Assembly (NCBI GenBank): GCA_028386065.3
Contig: JAKUCV010003222.1
Coordinates: 137,780-201,779, forward strand
Direction: 5' to 3'
Origin: Turnera subulata
Lineage: Eukaryota; Streptophyta; Magnoliopsida; Malpighiales; Passifloraceae
DNA length: 64,000 nt
The notes under the pieces are model-generated. The model saw only the letters and a program-made list of their open reading frames with translations, was not told the DNA's origin and did not search any database. This document shows positions 23,957-34,575 of the stretch, one piece after another. The stretch's first letter is position 1. Each line of letters opens with the position of its first letter. The position numbers and the translations under genes are program-made.

Positions 23957-25703
23957 ACACAAATAACTCACGAGTAAACACAACGATTGTTAACTACAAG
24001 CGCACAGTGTACTATGTAGTGTAGTATTCTAATCAAGGTCGATCCACGGAACTAGGGAAATAAGTACTACCTAATGTCACAACTTATGATTGTCTAGGCA
24101 AATCAATTAAAAGAGTGATGTCGAAACTAATAAATAAAAAAAATAAATTCGCAGACTTAATCCAACGTGTGGTTCTATCAATATCTAAAGCAATCTACGA
24201 AATCAGGGTTCACACAATTACTTTCTTGGTTTATTATTCATGGATGTCGATTTCTCCTATTGATGTGTGATTGTGGGCAATTGTTTCTAATGTCTTAATC
24301 CTCAGCTCTCGCATGCTGAATCAAATATTAAACAAAGACTACTACCTAGCTCTCGCATAGCCTAGCATCAATACTAAACTCATTAAGCACAAAACAATCA
24401 ATAAAGCCCTAAGAAACTATCAGCTCTCGCATATTTTAGCATCAATATCTATGTTCTTCTAGGTATCATCATATAAATCACGCAGCTCTCACATGTTGCA
24501 ATCAATAAGAATCAATCCAAAGTAGATAATAAATTCGGCACACATATATTGAACAATCAACACAATCAATTGAATAAACATCAAACCATATATAATAAAA
24601 CAATAGAAGTAATTTGCTACATCCCTAATCCTAGATTAGAGAATTAGTTCATCATAATAAATTAGCAAATCATCAAAATCTCACAAGAATTCATCAAGTA
24701 AACAATTAAACAGAAAGAAAAACGAATAAAAGAGAGAGTAGTTAAGTCGGATAGCTGATTTGTGTTGGTGATGATAGCGTCGACTTGTGCTCCTCTAGGA
24801 ACGATTTCTGCTGCAATTGGACTGGTGATTCTGTGACTCTAAACCTTTAAATCTTTCTCGAAAAACTTTGAATTGTTGTGGGGAATAACCTTTGACATTG
24901 GATGAGGAATTCGACACCACCTAGAAGATCCAAAAGAGTGAAAACCCTAACCCTACTAGTGTGTGTGACCTAATAACTAACCAATTCGGCAGAGCTTCGC
25001 CCTCTGACTTCTGCTTCCTGAATATGTCGACCTAGGGGTCCTTTTATACTGCCTTTAGCTGCTGGAAGTCGATGGAACTCTCCTTCTTTGAATGGAAATT
25101 GAATTCTTGACTTGCACTCCAAGTTGGACTTTTGCCTGTTTTCTGACCCGAAAATTGTACGCCACTTAACTACTAAAAGACGTCCGAATTGTGGCCATTT
25201 CTACAAAGTTCTGAATAATTCTCTCAGATTTTTTTCCACAAAAAGAACTCTTCAATTGGACTTCTGTAGCTCAAGATATCGCCAAAACACTGGGCATGGG
25301 GCGACACAGAAAAATCTGCATCCTGGGCTGGATTAAAATAATTACTGCTTCTTGTAGACATGTTCAAAAATTATGAAATTTAATCCATAGAAAGCTCTAG
25401 AAGTCTAATTTCGTCTCCAATTGGTCTCACTTATTGTCGATGCCTAGAACTCCCAAAATCTTCAAAATAGTAGGCTGTGCTCACTGTAGAAAGTTTCCTA
25501 AATTGGGTCTGGTTTCCAAACTTGGCTAAAAAACTTCCATTCTTCAATAAAAACAATAAATTCCTGATAAAAATACTTAATCAACAAAAACACAATGCAT
25601 GAAAACACACAATAGTATAAAGATTATACACATAATCAACCAAGAATAAAAAGTAAAAGCAAGTCAAAACCATCATAAAAACACTAACATTTAGATGTTA
25701 TCG
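23957..25703 (-). repeat. Athila-like 5' LTR, outer part
   Basis: Continues the LTR begun at 13,583 after the nested element and its duplicated acgac. It aligns with 3,166-4,867 throughout. It has an extra stretch near 25,305-25,360 that the 3' LTR lacks. GTATAAAAGG on the minus strand near 25,040-25,050 is the likely TATA box. Confidence 0.85.
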
Positions 25704-25764
25704 GGTACTATTCACCGCCGGGAATTTTTCTAGACCAAAAGAGTCAGTTAAAATTCTGGTCTAG

Positions 25765-26530
25765 ATGTGGGCGAAGATAAACAAGATGATCACTCTTGAT
25801 GGCACAAATTACCACCTATGGAGAAACAAGATGAAGGATCTCCTGTTCGTGATGAAGATGCACTTACCAGTATTCAGTACAGTAAAGCCTGATAACAAAT
25901 CAGATGAAGAGTGGGAATTCGAGCATAATCAGGTATGCGGCTACATACGACAATTTGTTGAAAATAATGTTTACAACCACATTTCTAGCATTGAGCATGC
26001 GAGAACTCTGTGGGAGAAGCTCGAAGAATTATATGCCTTAAAGACAGGAAACAACAAGCTCTTTTACTTGACAAAGTTGATGCAAGTAAAATATCAAGAA
26101 GGCGCAACTGTTGTAGATCACCTCAATGAAATACAATTGATCGTGGACTAGTTGTCAAGCATGGGCAAAATATTCGACGATGAGGTACTTGCTCTTACGG
26201 TTCTGGCAGCACTCCCAGATTCATGGGAAACTTTGAAGATGTCAATCACAAACTCTGTTCCTAATGGTGTGGTTAGTATGGCTTCCATCAAAAGTGGCAT
26301 CCTGAATGAAGAAATGAGACGAAGATCACAAGGCTCATCTTCTTCACAGTCAGAAGTCTTGGCCACAGTGACGAGGGGGGAAGCCATAATAGAGGTCAAA
26401 GCAGCAGAGACAAGAGTAGAGAAAAATCCAATAAATTTGCAAATGTTGAGTGCCATTACTGCAAGAAGAAGGGCCACATCAAGAGATTTTGCCGACTGTT
26501 CAAGAAAGACCAGAAGAAGAACAAATGCAA
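25765..26530 (+). pseudogene. Copia 1 gag
   Basis: ATG at 25,765; the N-terminus NYHLWRNKMKDLLF is the usual copia gag start. TAG at 26,149-26,151 replaces a Gln codon (VD-stop-LSS for VDQLSS). A +2 frameshift follows before the zinc knuckle, which is intact as CHYCKKKGHIKRFC near 26,451. Gag would coat the genomic RNA, but this copy cannot make it whole. Confidence 0.8.
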
Positions 26531-28111
26531 AGATGTGAAGAAGGAAGAAAGCAGTGATGATGAAACCAATTCCCTCGGAGAATTTAATATTGTCTGTGAT
26601 GATGACATAATCAATCTTACTACTCAGGAGACGAGTTGGGTGGTTGATAGTGGTGCTACCATCCATGCTACACCATGGAGAGAACTCTTCTCATCTTACA
26701 CGCCTGATAATTTTAGGTCTGTAAGAATGGGAAATGATAAAGCCTCGATGGTTGTCGGAAAAGGAGATGTTTGCCTAGAGACCATTAACGGGATGAAGCT
26801 GATTTTGGAGAATGTCAGGCATATTCCAGATATGCGCCTGAATCTGACCTCGGTTGATAAGCTCGATGAGGAAGGTTTTTGTAATATCTTTTGCAACAGC
26901 AAGTGGAAACTCACCAAAGGCTCGCTGGTGGTGACACGAGGTACAAAGGTGTCAAATTTGTTTGTGACGCAAGCGAATATTTCCCAGCAAGTTGTCAACG
27001 TTGTGGAGAATGACAGCCAAGTCCAGCTACGGCACAGACGGCTCGGACATATGAGCAAGAAGTCAATGGCGAAGCTAGTCGAGAAGAAGGCTCTGTCAAG
27101 ATTGGACCAGAGCCAGCTAAAGAAGTGCTCTCACTGTTTAGCTGGTAAGCAAAATAGAGTTTCCTTCAAGAGTTTTCCTCATTCTAGAAAGAAAGATGTG
27201 TTAGAACTAGTACACTCAAATCTATGTAGGCCTTTTAATAAGTCTCTTGGTGGTGCCCGGTATTTCGTGAAATTTATTGATGATCATTCACGGAAGAATT
27301 GGGTTTACGCATTAGCAGTTTTCAAGTAGTTCCTAACCATGGTGGAAAGAGAGACTGGAAGAAAACTGAAGTGCATCCGGACAGACAATGGTGGGGAGTG
27401 AACAGGTCCATTTGATGTTTACAGCAAAGAACATGGTATCCGGCATCAGTTTACTCCTCCCAAAACTCCACAGTTGAATGGCTTAGTTGAGAGGATGAAC
27501 AGAACTTTGATTGAGAGAACCAGATGTTTACTCTCTCATTCAAAGTTACCACAAATTTTTTGGGAAGAAGCACTGCTTACAGCTGCTTATGTGCTGATCC
27601 ATTCACCTTGTGTTCCTCTTTAGTATGAAGCTCCAGAGAAGGTGTGGTCAGGAAGGGACATATCCTATGATCACTTACGAGTATTTGGGTGCAAAGTTCA
27701 TGTTCACATTCCAAAGGATGAAAGAAGCAAACTGGATGCCAAGATGAGGTAGTGCGTATTCATCGGTTATGGTCAAGATATGCCTGGCTATAGGTTCTAT
27801 GATCCGGTGGAGAAAAAGCTTATCAGGAGTCGAGATGTTGTCTTTATGGAGGATCAAACCACAGAAGATATTATCAAAGCAGAGAAGTCCAGTAACGATT
27901 CAGTAGAGTTCCAGTTACCTCCAGCAGTGGTGCGAGGCAAGTTGGAGATGATGTTCAGGATATTCATCCTGAAGTTCCAGATGTTCCTATTGAATAAGAG
28001 TCAGCAACAGATGATGAGAGTAACGAGGATGATGGCAATGATGATACTGTTAGGGATGACCATCCTCAGCCTTCAAGTAGCTCTCCTTATCGTACAAGGT
28101 CTGGCAGAGTT
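26531..28111 (+). pseudogene. Copia 1 protease and integrase
   Basis: Protease active site VVDSGATIHATPW (about 26,640). The pre-integrase zinc finger is LRHRRLGHMS...CSHCLAGK (27,028-27,150). The integrase core has VHSN where the family has VHSD, so the first catalytic Asp is lost. RTDNGGE (about 27,380) and NGLVERMNRT (about 27,480) remain. Stops at 27,327 (K-stop-FL), 27,399, 27,621 and 27,750 interrupt the frame; at least three replace CAG Gln codons. A frameshift near 27,935 separates it from RT. Confidence 0.8.
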
Positions 28112-29737
28112 GTGCAACCCTCTACAAGATATTCTCCGAGTGATTATTTGTTGCTCGCTGACGGGGGAGAACCAGAAAGCTATGATGAAGCTATTGATGA
28201 TGAGCATAAGGAGAAGTGGGTTCAATCCATGCAAGAAGAGATGAAATCCTTGCATGAGAACAAGACATTTGAGCTGGTGAAGTTGCCTAAAGGCAAAAGA
28301 GCTTTGAAGAACAAGTGGGTGTTCAGGATGAAGTATGAGGAGCATAGTCCACTTCTTAGATTCAAAGCAAGAATGGTTGCCAAAGGTTACAGTCAAAGGA
28401 AAGGGATAGACTTTGATGAAATCTTCCCACCAGTTGTGAAAATGACCTCAATTCGCACGGTGCTGGGATTAGCTGCAAATCTCAACCTGGAGGTTGAACA
28501 GAAGGATGTTAAAACAGCCTTCCTACATGGTGATTTGGAAGAAGAAATATACATGGAGCAGCCAGAGGGTTTCCAGCTGAAAGCAAAAGAGGATTATGTT
28601 TGCAGATTGAGGAAGAGTCTATACGACTTAAAACAAGCCCCGAGACAGTGGTATAAGAAGTTTGAGTCGGTGATGGAGCAACAAGGCTACAAGAAGACTA
28701 CTTCAGAACACTGTGTGTTCGTTCAGAATTTTTCTGATGATGATTTCATCATCTTATTATGCTATGTGGATGATATGCTGATTGTTGGCCAGAATGTCTC
28801 CAGAATCAACAGCTTGAAAGCACAGCAAAGCAAGTTTTTCACCATGAAAGACTTGGGGCCAGCAAAACAAATTCTCGGGATGAGAATTATCCGAGACCGA
28901 CAAGCCAAGAAGATATGGTTGTCTCAAGAGAAGTACATTGAGAAAGTACTCCAGAGGTTCAACATGGATAAGGCTAAAGTAGTTAGTTGTTCACTTGCTA
29001 ACTACTTTAGATTGAGTTCTGAGCAAAGTCCCTCCACAGATGAGGAGAAGAAAAGAGAGATGGAACGAGTTCCATATGCTTCTACAGTTGGAAGCTTGAT
29101 GTATGCCATGGTATGTACCAGACCAGATATTGCTCACGCAGTTGGAGTGGTAAACCAATACCTTTCAAATCCAGAAAAAAAGCATTGGAATGCTGCTAAG
29201 TGGATTCTCAGGTATCTTCGAGGAACGTCCAAAATGTGTTTATGTTATGGAGAAGACAAACCGGTGCTGGTTGGATATACAGATGCATATACGGCTGGTG
29301 ATGTTAGTTCTAGAAAATCTACATCAGGATGCCTGATTAATTTTTCAGGGGGAGCTGTGTCATGGCAGTCAAGGCTACAAAAGTGTGTTGCATTATCAAC
29401 GACAGAAGCTGAGTTTATTGCAGCAACAGAAGCATGCAAGGAGTTGTTATGGATGAAAAAGTTCTTAACTTAACTTGGATTCTCGCAAGACGGTTATCAA
29501 CTATTTTGTGATAGTCAGAGTGCTATCCATCTTGCGAAGAATGCCTCCTTTCATTCCAGATCAAAACATATTGATGTGAGAAACAATTGGATGAGGGATG
29601 TGTTGAAGAAGAAGATGTTACAACTCGAAAAGATCCATATAGACGAGAATGGATCTGATATGCTGACGAAGACACTTCCGAGAGGAAAGTTTGAATTTTT
29701 ACGAAAAGCTGTTGGGATGGTGGATCCCCCCATGTAG
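28112..29737 (+). pseudogene. Copia 1 reverse transcriptase and RNase H
   Basis: An open frame of 453 codons to 29,473, then the last 88 codons after a TAA stop, ending TAG at 29,735-29,737. RT shows KNKWVFRMKY, RFKARMVAKGY, the catalytic LCYVDDMLIVG and LGPAKQILGMRI. RNase H shows STTEAEFIAATEACKELLWM and, after the stop, FCDSQSAIHLAKNASFHSRS and HIDVRNNWMRD. In the YTDA segment the family Asp-Ala-Asp is DAY. It is the best preserved coding block of the element. Confidence 0.85.
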
Positions 29738-29754
29738 TCGGAAAGGGGGAGAAT
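29738..29754 (+). promoter_or_regulatory. Copia 1 polypurine tract
   Basis: CGGAAAGGGGGAGAAT directly precedes the 3' LTR start TGTTAAGCG. It would prime plus-strand DNA synthesis. Confidence 0.8.
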
Positions 29755-30357
29755 TGTTAAGCGTGAGTTTCCTCCACATGTGTGGGGCCTACTGCCTATT
29801 AAACAAAAAAAAGTTGAAAAAAAGGGAAAGCATCACACAATGTTAGGCACCGTTCTTTGACAAAGGAAATGGCAGGCTGGCAATTGCAATTTGCAAGGTG
29901 CAAATTGTGGAGAAGCAGGCGGTGCAATGCCTATATAAAGGCTCCTCATTTCACTTGTTGAAGCATCCCAATTCAGAGTGCAAAGAACATAAAAAAGAAA
30001 CAAGAGATAGAGAGAGAGGGAGAGGGAGTGTTTTTGGGGAAGAAAATATACACAATATTTTCTTATCCTCTCTTAAAATTAGGGAGTGTCAAAATAGGAA
30101 AATATCTTTAGGGTATTTTTGAAAAACACTTGAAAAACACCTTGTGGGGCACTATTTTGGGTAGACTCTAGGTTTTATTATACCCCTATAGTTTAGGGAA
30201 GTCTCTCTTGTAAGCCTACTATTTTTATAGTAGAAGTTTCTGTGGGATCGGGGTTTGTGGACGTAGCCCAGCATTCTTGGGTGAACTACGTTAAATACTG
30301 TGTACCATTTATTTTAGTTGATCATTATTGTGTAAGAAAATGCCACTGGGACCAACA
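29755..30357 (+). repeat. Copia 1 3' LTR
   Basis: 603 bp, TGTTAAGCG...ACCAACA. It keeps the promoter segment lost from the 5' LTR, including CTATATAAAG at 29,931-29,940. Confidence 0.85.
29931..29940 (+). promoter_or_regulatory. TATA box in copia 1 3' LTR
   Basis: CTATATAAAG in a suitable LTR position, followed about 30 bases later by the likely start of R. It is missing from the 5' LTR. Confidence 0.6.
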
Positions 30358-30381
30358 ATTGCATCAGTTGAAAACAGTTTT
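30358..30381 (+). pseudogene. 24-bp sliver of the old gypsy pol between two transposons
   Basis: Read after the protease end at 2,450, this stretch gives LHQLKTV, the family continuation of RPTL (as in RPTLHALKAVVSTYH). The reading resumes at 42,900. The copia element ends at 30,357 and the CACTA-like element starts at 30,382. Confidence 0.6.
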
Positions 30382-30577
30382 CACTACAACAAAGGCAGGC
30401 TAATGTGACGAAAAAAGAGACTAATTTGTTAAATTGTTCCTGTACATTGTTCTAATGGGACAATGTAAAATATTCTCCCCTTAACTAAATATAACATGAA
30501 CAAATTAGATTTTTTAAGTATGGGGATGATTGTAGCTACCATACTTATAATTATAGCTACCATACTTATAATTATAG

Positions 30578-30788
30578 GTCAGTAGGCCTCACGGTAACAG
30601 TGGCGTTGTTCGTGCTAAGTTTACGTCTAACCTCCCTTCTAAATCCATGGTCAGTGAATAAATATATATATTTGCACTGTTCCCGCTGTTTCAGCCTTTG
30701 CGTGCTTTATGTTTGTGTCTTAAACTTTGTTTTGTTAATTTATTAGGGAGCTAGAGTCTTGGTGTTCATGAACCCAAGCAACATATAA
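30578..30788 (+). pseudogene. Captured fragment of the ribosomal protein eL33 (RPL35A) gene: two exon ends and an intron
   Basis: Exon piece 30,578-30,649 encodes RPHGNSGVVRAKF and continues TSNLPSKSM, the conserved C-terminal part of eL33. An intron of 97 bp (30,650-30,746) follows, with GT and AG ends. The last exon, 30,747-30,788, encodes GARVLVFMNPSNI and TAA. The family C-terminus is normally MYPSNI, so Tyr has become Asn. The first two-thirds of the gene is missing. Retention of the intron shows DNA-level capture rather than a processed copy. It lies inside the CACTA-like element, a class known to pick up gene pieces. Confidence 0.85.
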
Positions 30789-31340
30789 GGTATGCTCCAG
30801 ATGTTATTTGTCTTGTTGTTTTTATGTAGTTCTGGAACCGGATCTTTGTTGTATTAAACTCTGCTTCTTTTGATCATAATGTTAATAGCCCAATGTTCTT
30901 CTTTCCTAGTTACCTGTGGGTATTTGTTGAATGCAATTTCTTGTTCATTGGTTATTGATTTAATGCTTGCTTACCTATTCATGTGAAATGGGCAAGTTAA
31001 CCATTATTTTGTAATTCCATTATTCCGTTAGTAAGTGTAGCATCTTTTTTGAGGTCTCACATAATTTTAAAATAGCAAGGCATTAACAGGACATGAAGTA
31101 GCATTGCTGGTGGTTCATTTTCAATAGTATAGTAGATTCGATGTTATATATACCATTAGGGAGGTTAATCTTGGATAAAGTAGCAGATATTTGGTTGGAT
31201 TGGACCAATATTATTAAAACCATGAACACTAAACTCGAATTAGTAGTCTCTGGATGCCTAAGGATATGTTAAGTCTCTGATAGAGTAGCCAATAATTGGT
31301 TGGATCAGAACAATGCTATTTAAACTATGAACTCTAATCT
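30789..31340 (+). other. Probable captured eL33 3' flank and a degenerate tandem repeat
   Basis: T-rich sequence after the eL33 stop looks like its 3' UTR and flank. From about 31,190 a unit of about 100 bp starts (GGTTGGATTGGACCAATATT). It is repeated from about 31,297 (GGTTGGATCAGAACAATGC). The second copy is interrupted by LINE 1 and finishes after 33,010. Confidence 0.55.
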
Positions 31341-31351
31341 AAGAGTAGTAG

Positions 31352-32999
31352 TTTTTTTTTTTTTTTTTGATGCGAACGATTTAACTTTATTCATTCAAAT
31401 AGACATGTACATGGTACATTTTAGAGCATGCAGGGCTTGCACCCGTAATCACAGAAAAGTCCACTTATAGCAGCATACAGGGGGTGAGAAACACACGCAT
31501 GCCACTGCCAGCACTTAACATCATTATGGAACTGCCATTAAGGTAAACCTACGACGCGGGCCTGGCCATGATCTCACAGTTTCGGCATTGGAAAGAACCG
31601 TAGAAGCGGTGAAAGGGAAGTCCTCTTTGATAGCCTTGATCCACACGGCTGAGTGCACTAAAATCATGTCAACAATACGATCCACATCAACGGCCTCATT
31701 CTGAAATACACGCCTATTCCTTTCCAACCAAATTCCCCACAAGGTAGCTATACCTATAGTAAACCAGAAGGACCTACTTTCAGCCACTGGAGACAAAAAA
31801 GTCCATTGAATAACAAAGTCTTCCAAGGATGCCGGCATGCACCATTTGAATCTCTAGTTTCAAGCGTAGAGTTGCAGAGGCCACACATGGAGTTGGCAAG
31901 GGGAATAATACCTCTGTAACTCAGTGCATCCTTTGTGGGGATCCCCTTGTTTAACGCCAACCACAGCCAGCATTCAGTTTTGAAGGGGGACAAGGCAAAC
32001 CATATAAATGGTGTATGCCTAACAAAACCCAAAGAAGAATAGATGTATGATCTACCAAGTCTGACCGAATAGCAGCCACTCACTCCACCCCTCCAAACTC
32101 TGCAATCCTCAGAGGCCGGTCTAAGGGAGATGCCGTCGACATAATTCTTAATCTCTTCCACCTCCGATAACTCCCAATCACGTAAGAGGCGTCTCCATGA
32201 ATGTAGCCACCTAGGAAGCTGAGATTCTTGTGAGAGACAATACTGCACCGATTCGGCTTTACACAAGGATAAGGAGAAAATCCGGGGAAATAGAACCTTA
32301 AGGGACCCTCTTCCAGACCAATTATCACTCCAAAAACATACAGAGCTACCCGATCCCCATCGGATTTCAGACCCTTGAAGAAGATCAATACCCGATTGAC
32401 TCATAGGCGAGCCTGAAAGAGTAATATCACGCCACATTAGGGAGCATTTTTGTAAAGGAAATTCAGGAAAAGGTGAGCATGAACGGACTCCATATTTTCT
32501 GGCAATCAGATCTTTCCATACCCCATCCACGGGCGAACAGAATTTCCATATCCACTTGAATAATAAGCATTGATTCATGACACTAAGGTCCATGATACCC
32601 ATTCCACCACACTCTTTAGGGATAGATATCTTGTTCCATGCCACCAGGCATGCTTTGCTTTTCTTATCGTATCCATTCCAGAAGAACCGTCTAATGGTGG
32701 ACCTCATCTTTTTAAGCACCCCCACAGGTACTTTAAACAAGGACATAAGGTAGATTGGTAGTCCAGTAAGAACCGATTTAATGAGAGTCACCCTCCCACC
32801 AATCGATAGGAATTTTCCTTTCCAGCATGCCAATCTCTTTGCTAGCTTATCCACCACAGGCTTCCAAGCAGTAGCTCTCTTCATATTAGCACCCAACTGA
32901 TATCCCAAATAATTGAGGGGGAAATTGTCAACTCTACTATGCAGCCTCCCAGCCAATTCTGCAGTTTCACTTTGTCGGATACCAATCCCCACCACGGTG
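31352..32999 (-). mobile_element. LINE 1, 5'-truncated L1-type retrotransposon
   Basis: Flanked by an exact 11-bp duplication AAGAGTAGTAG (31,341-31,351 and 33,000-33,010). An 18-base T run at 31,352-31,369 is the poly(A) tail on the minus strand. It holds only the C-terminal part of ORF2, as expected for a truncated LINE insertion. Confidence 0.9.
31524..32999 (-). pseudogene. LINE 1 ORF2 C-terminus: RT thumb and zinc-binding region
   Basis: Starts inside the RT C-terminal region (LNYLGYQLGANM, LSIGGRVTLIKSVL, GGMGIMDLSVMN). It continues into the zinc-binding region typical of plant LINEs (FIWFALSPFKTECWLWLALN, CGLCNSTLETRD). A frameshift near 31,800 moves the last part (TLWGIWLERNRRVF) into another frame. 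There is no RNase H domain, unlike LINE 2, so the two are different families. Confidence 0.85.
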
Positions 33000-33010
33000 A
33001 AGAGTAGTAG

Positions 33011-34343
33011 CTTTTCTGGATGCCTGCAATTGAAGTAAGGATATGTTATCACCCATTAAAGATATCATATGAGCTTCAGGTCTAGGCACAACTCCCACAT
33101 TCATTGGACCTATAATTATAAGTACGGTAGCTAGCTTTCAATCCTTTAGGTTACTTTGCTTTATCCTTCCAATTTATCTTAGTGTCTGCGTATAAATTAA
33201 CGCATCCTTGTTAAGTTAATCTCTTTTTTAGGTTAACTAGTTTAGGTTAATTAATTTTCTCCAATAAGGCTTACAGAGTGTTGTAGATTTACTTTACATA
33301 CAATATTTGCAGGAATTTTTTGTGACTTGTAATGTGTTTCACTTGTAAAGTACTCTTGTTTCTTTGGTGTTGCAAGTTTTTTGACCTGATCTGTGCAACT
33401 AGGCAGAAAATAAAATTAATAAAGGAAGCAGGTTAAAACACTTTAGTTTGAAACAACCTGCACCTAAAGATAGTTAAAAACTACTATGCCTTATGCTCAT
33501 CAACTTTTTTTGTTTAGTTCCTTTCTCGCACTGGCAACACAATTCCTAATCTATCTACTTCCTTTTGTTTTTCTTATGTAGTGTTACCTTACATAAAACA
33601 GCTTTAGTTGCATACCCATTACATTGGCTATGTCTTCTTTCCTGATAAGGTTATATGGTACTTTTTTTGATGATGAGATTATCGATTACAGTTTGCTACT
33701 TCTGCATCTAATTTATGCTGTGAGTTCTAGATATATAATATGAGTATTTAAAACATTGATTTATGGCCTTTAGTTGAATTTGAATTTAGTTGCTTGTGTC
33801 TTTGTGTTCTGTGAATTTTTCAGTTAAGGCGATATTCAATTAAGGAAAAAGGAACTTTCCCTTTTAGTTTTTTTCTGCATTTTTTTTCGTTTATTCATTT
33901 CCATCTTCCACTTACCCAATTTGACTTTAATACTGGTAAAATTTTGGAAGGAGAGGTGCTCATGATACTGTCCAAGCCAAAGAATGGGAATGCACAACAT
34001 TTGCTAGCAGTTTCAATTGTGCCTTTAAAGACTATTAATCCGTCCGGCAATTGCATCCCTGAAGTTGTTGCATGGGATCAAATTGAAGTTGCTGCATGGG
34101 ATCAAAGTAAAGCAAAGTTCATAAGTCATCAATGTGTCTACAGATTGAATCGGCATATGTTTTCATGCCATATCTAATTGGAAATTCAGGATACCTTTTT
34201 TTATTGGTTTTTGTTAGAATATCTTTGTGGATAATAATATAATTAATTTTTGTTAATTTAATGAAATCTTAGCTTTTATTATTTATTGTGTCTTGGTATT
34301 ATGGTTCATATAGCAATATCAAAGATAACTGAAATTGTCTACT
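33011..34343 (+). other. CACTA-like internal sequence without recognised gene
   Basis: T-rich, intron-like sequence. A short open frame at 33,944-34,177 contains a near-duplicate of about 24 bp (TTGCATGGGATCAAA core at 34,066 and 34,090), but no family was recognised. It may be another captured fragment. Near 33,109 the string CCTATAATTATAAGTACGGTAGC is an inverted match to 30,534-30,580. Confidence 0.35.
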
Positions 34344-34575
34344 GGAAGTACTATATATAGTTTTTATTTTGAGAAACAAAGAGCTCATTTATTTAATTTG
34401 CAACTGTCTCCGAACTTACAAGAGATAAAATATCCGAAGGGACCAAACTATCCCACTCAAAAGCAGTTCCTGGTTCAGCTGCTCTATGTGCTAAAGTATG
34501 AGCTGCGAATACAATATCCTGTAACAATAGTCCAGTTTTATTGGACGGTGTAGACCCCCGTAGTAACCATTGCAC

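Larger units (their letters stand above)
3102..25703 (-). mobile_element. Athila-like Ty3/gypsy retrotransposon, minus strand, integrase missing
   Basis: Minus-strand order is 5' LTR (25,703 to 13,583, interrupted), PBS, gag, protease-RT-RNase H, an extra ORF, a long non-coding 3' stretch, and the 3' LTR (4,867 to 3,102). The PBS matches tRNA-Asp. Flanking 5-mers are ggcac (3,097-3,101) and ggtac (25,704-25,708), a duplication with one C-to-T change. It sits in the leader of copia 1, whose sequence continues on both sides. Both plus-strand extremities have decayed (TG to TA at 3,102; CA to CG at 25,703). The integrase is absent and all coding regions have stops, so it is non-autonomous. Confidence 0.85.
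2455..30357 (+). mobile_element. Ty1/copia retrotransposon 1 (Tnt1/Tork-like), carrying two nested insertions
   Basis: LTRs at 2,455-2,974 and 29,755-30,357 match along their length. The primer site is at 2,977 and a polypurine tract ends at 29,754. The body is gag, protease, integrase, RT, RNase H in copia order (25,765-29,737). The leader is split by the Athila-like element at 3,102-25,703. Flanking 5-mers are aatgt (2,450-2,454) and attgc (30,358-30,362), matching at three of five positions. Removing the element with one 5-mer copy restores the gypsy reading frame across the join. It is non-functional: several stops and frameshifts. Confidence 0.85.

Noticed and set aside
33944..34177. Protein-coding exon in the CACTA-like element
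   Set aside because: Only 77 codons, no recognised family and no clear splice sites. Kept only as unexplained sequence.
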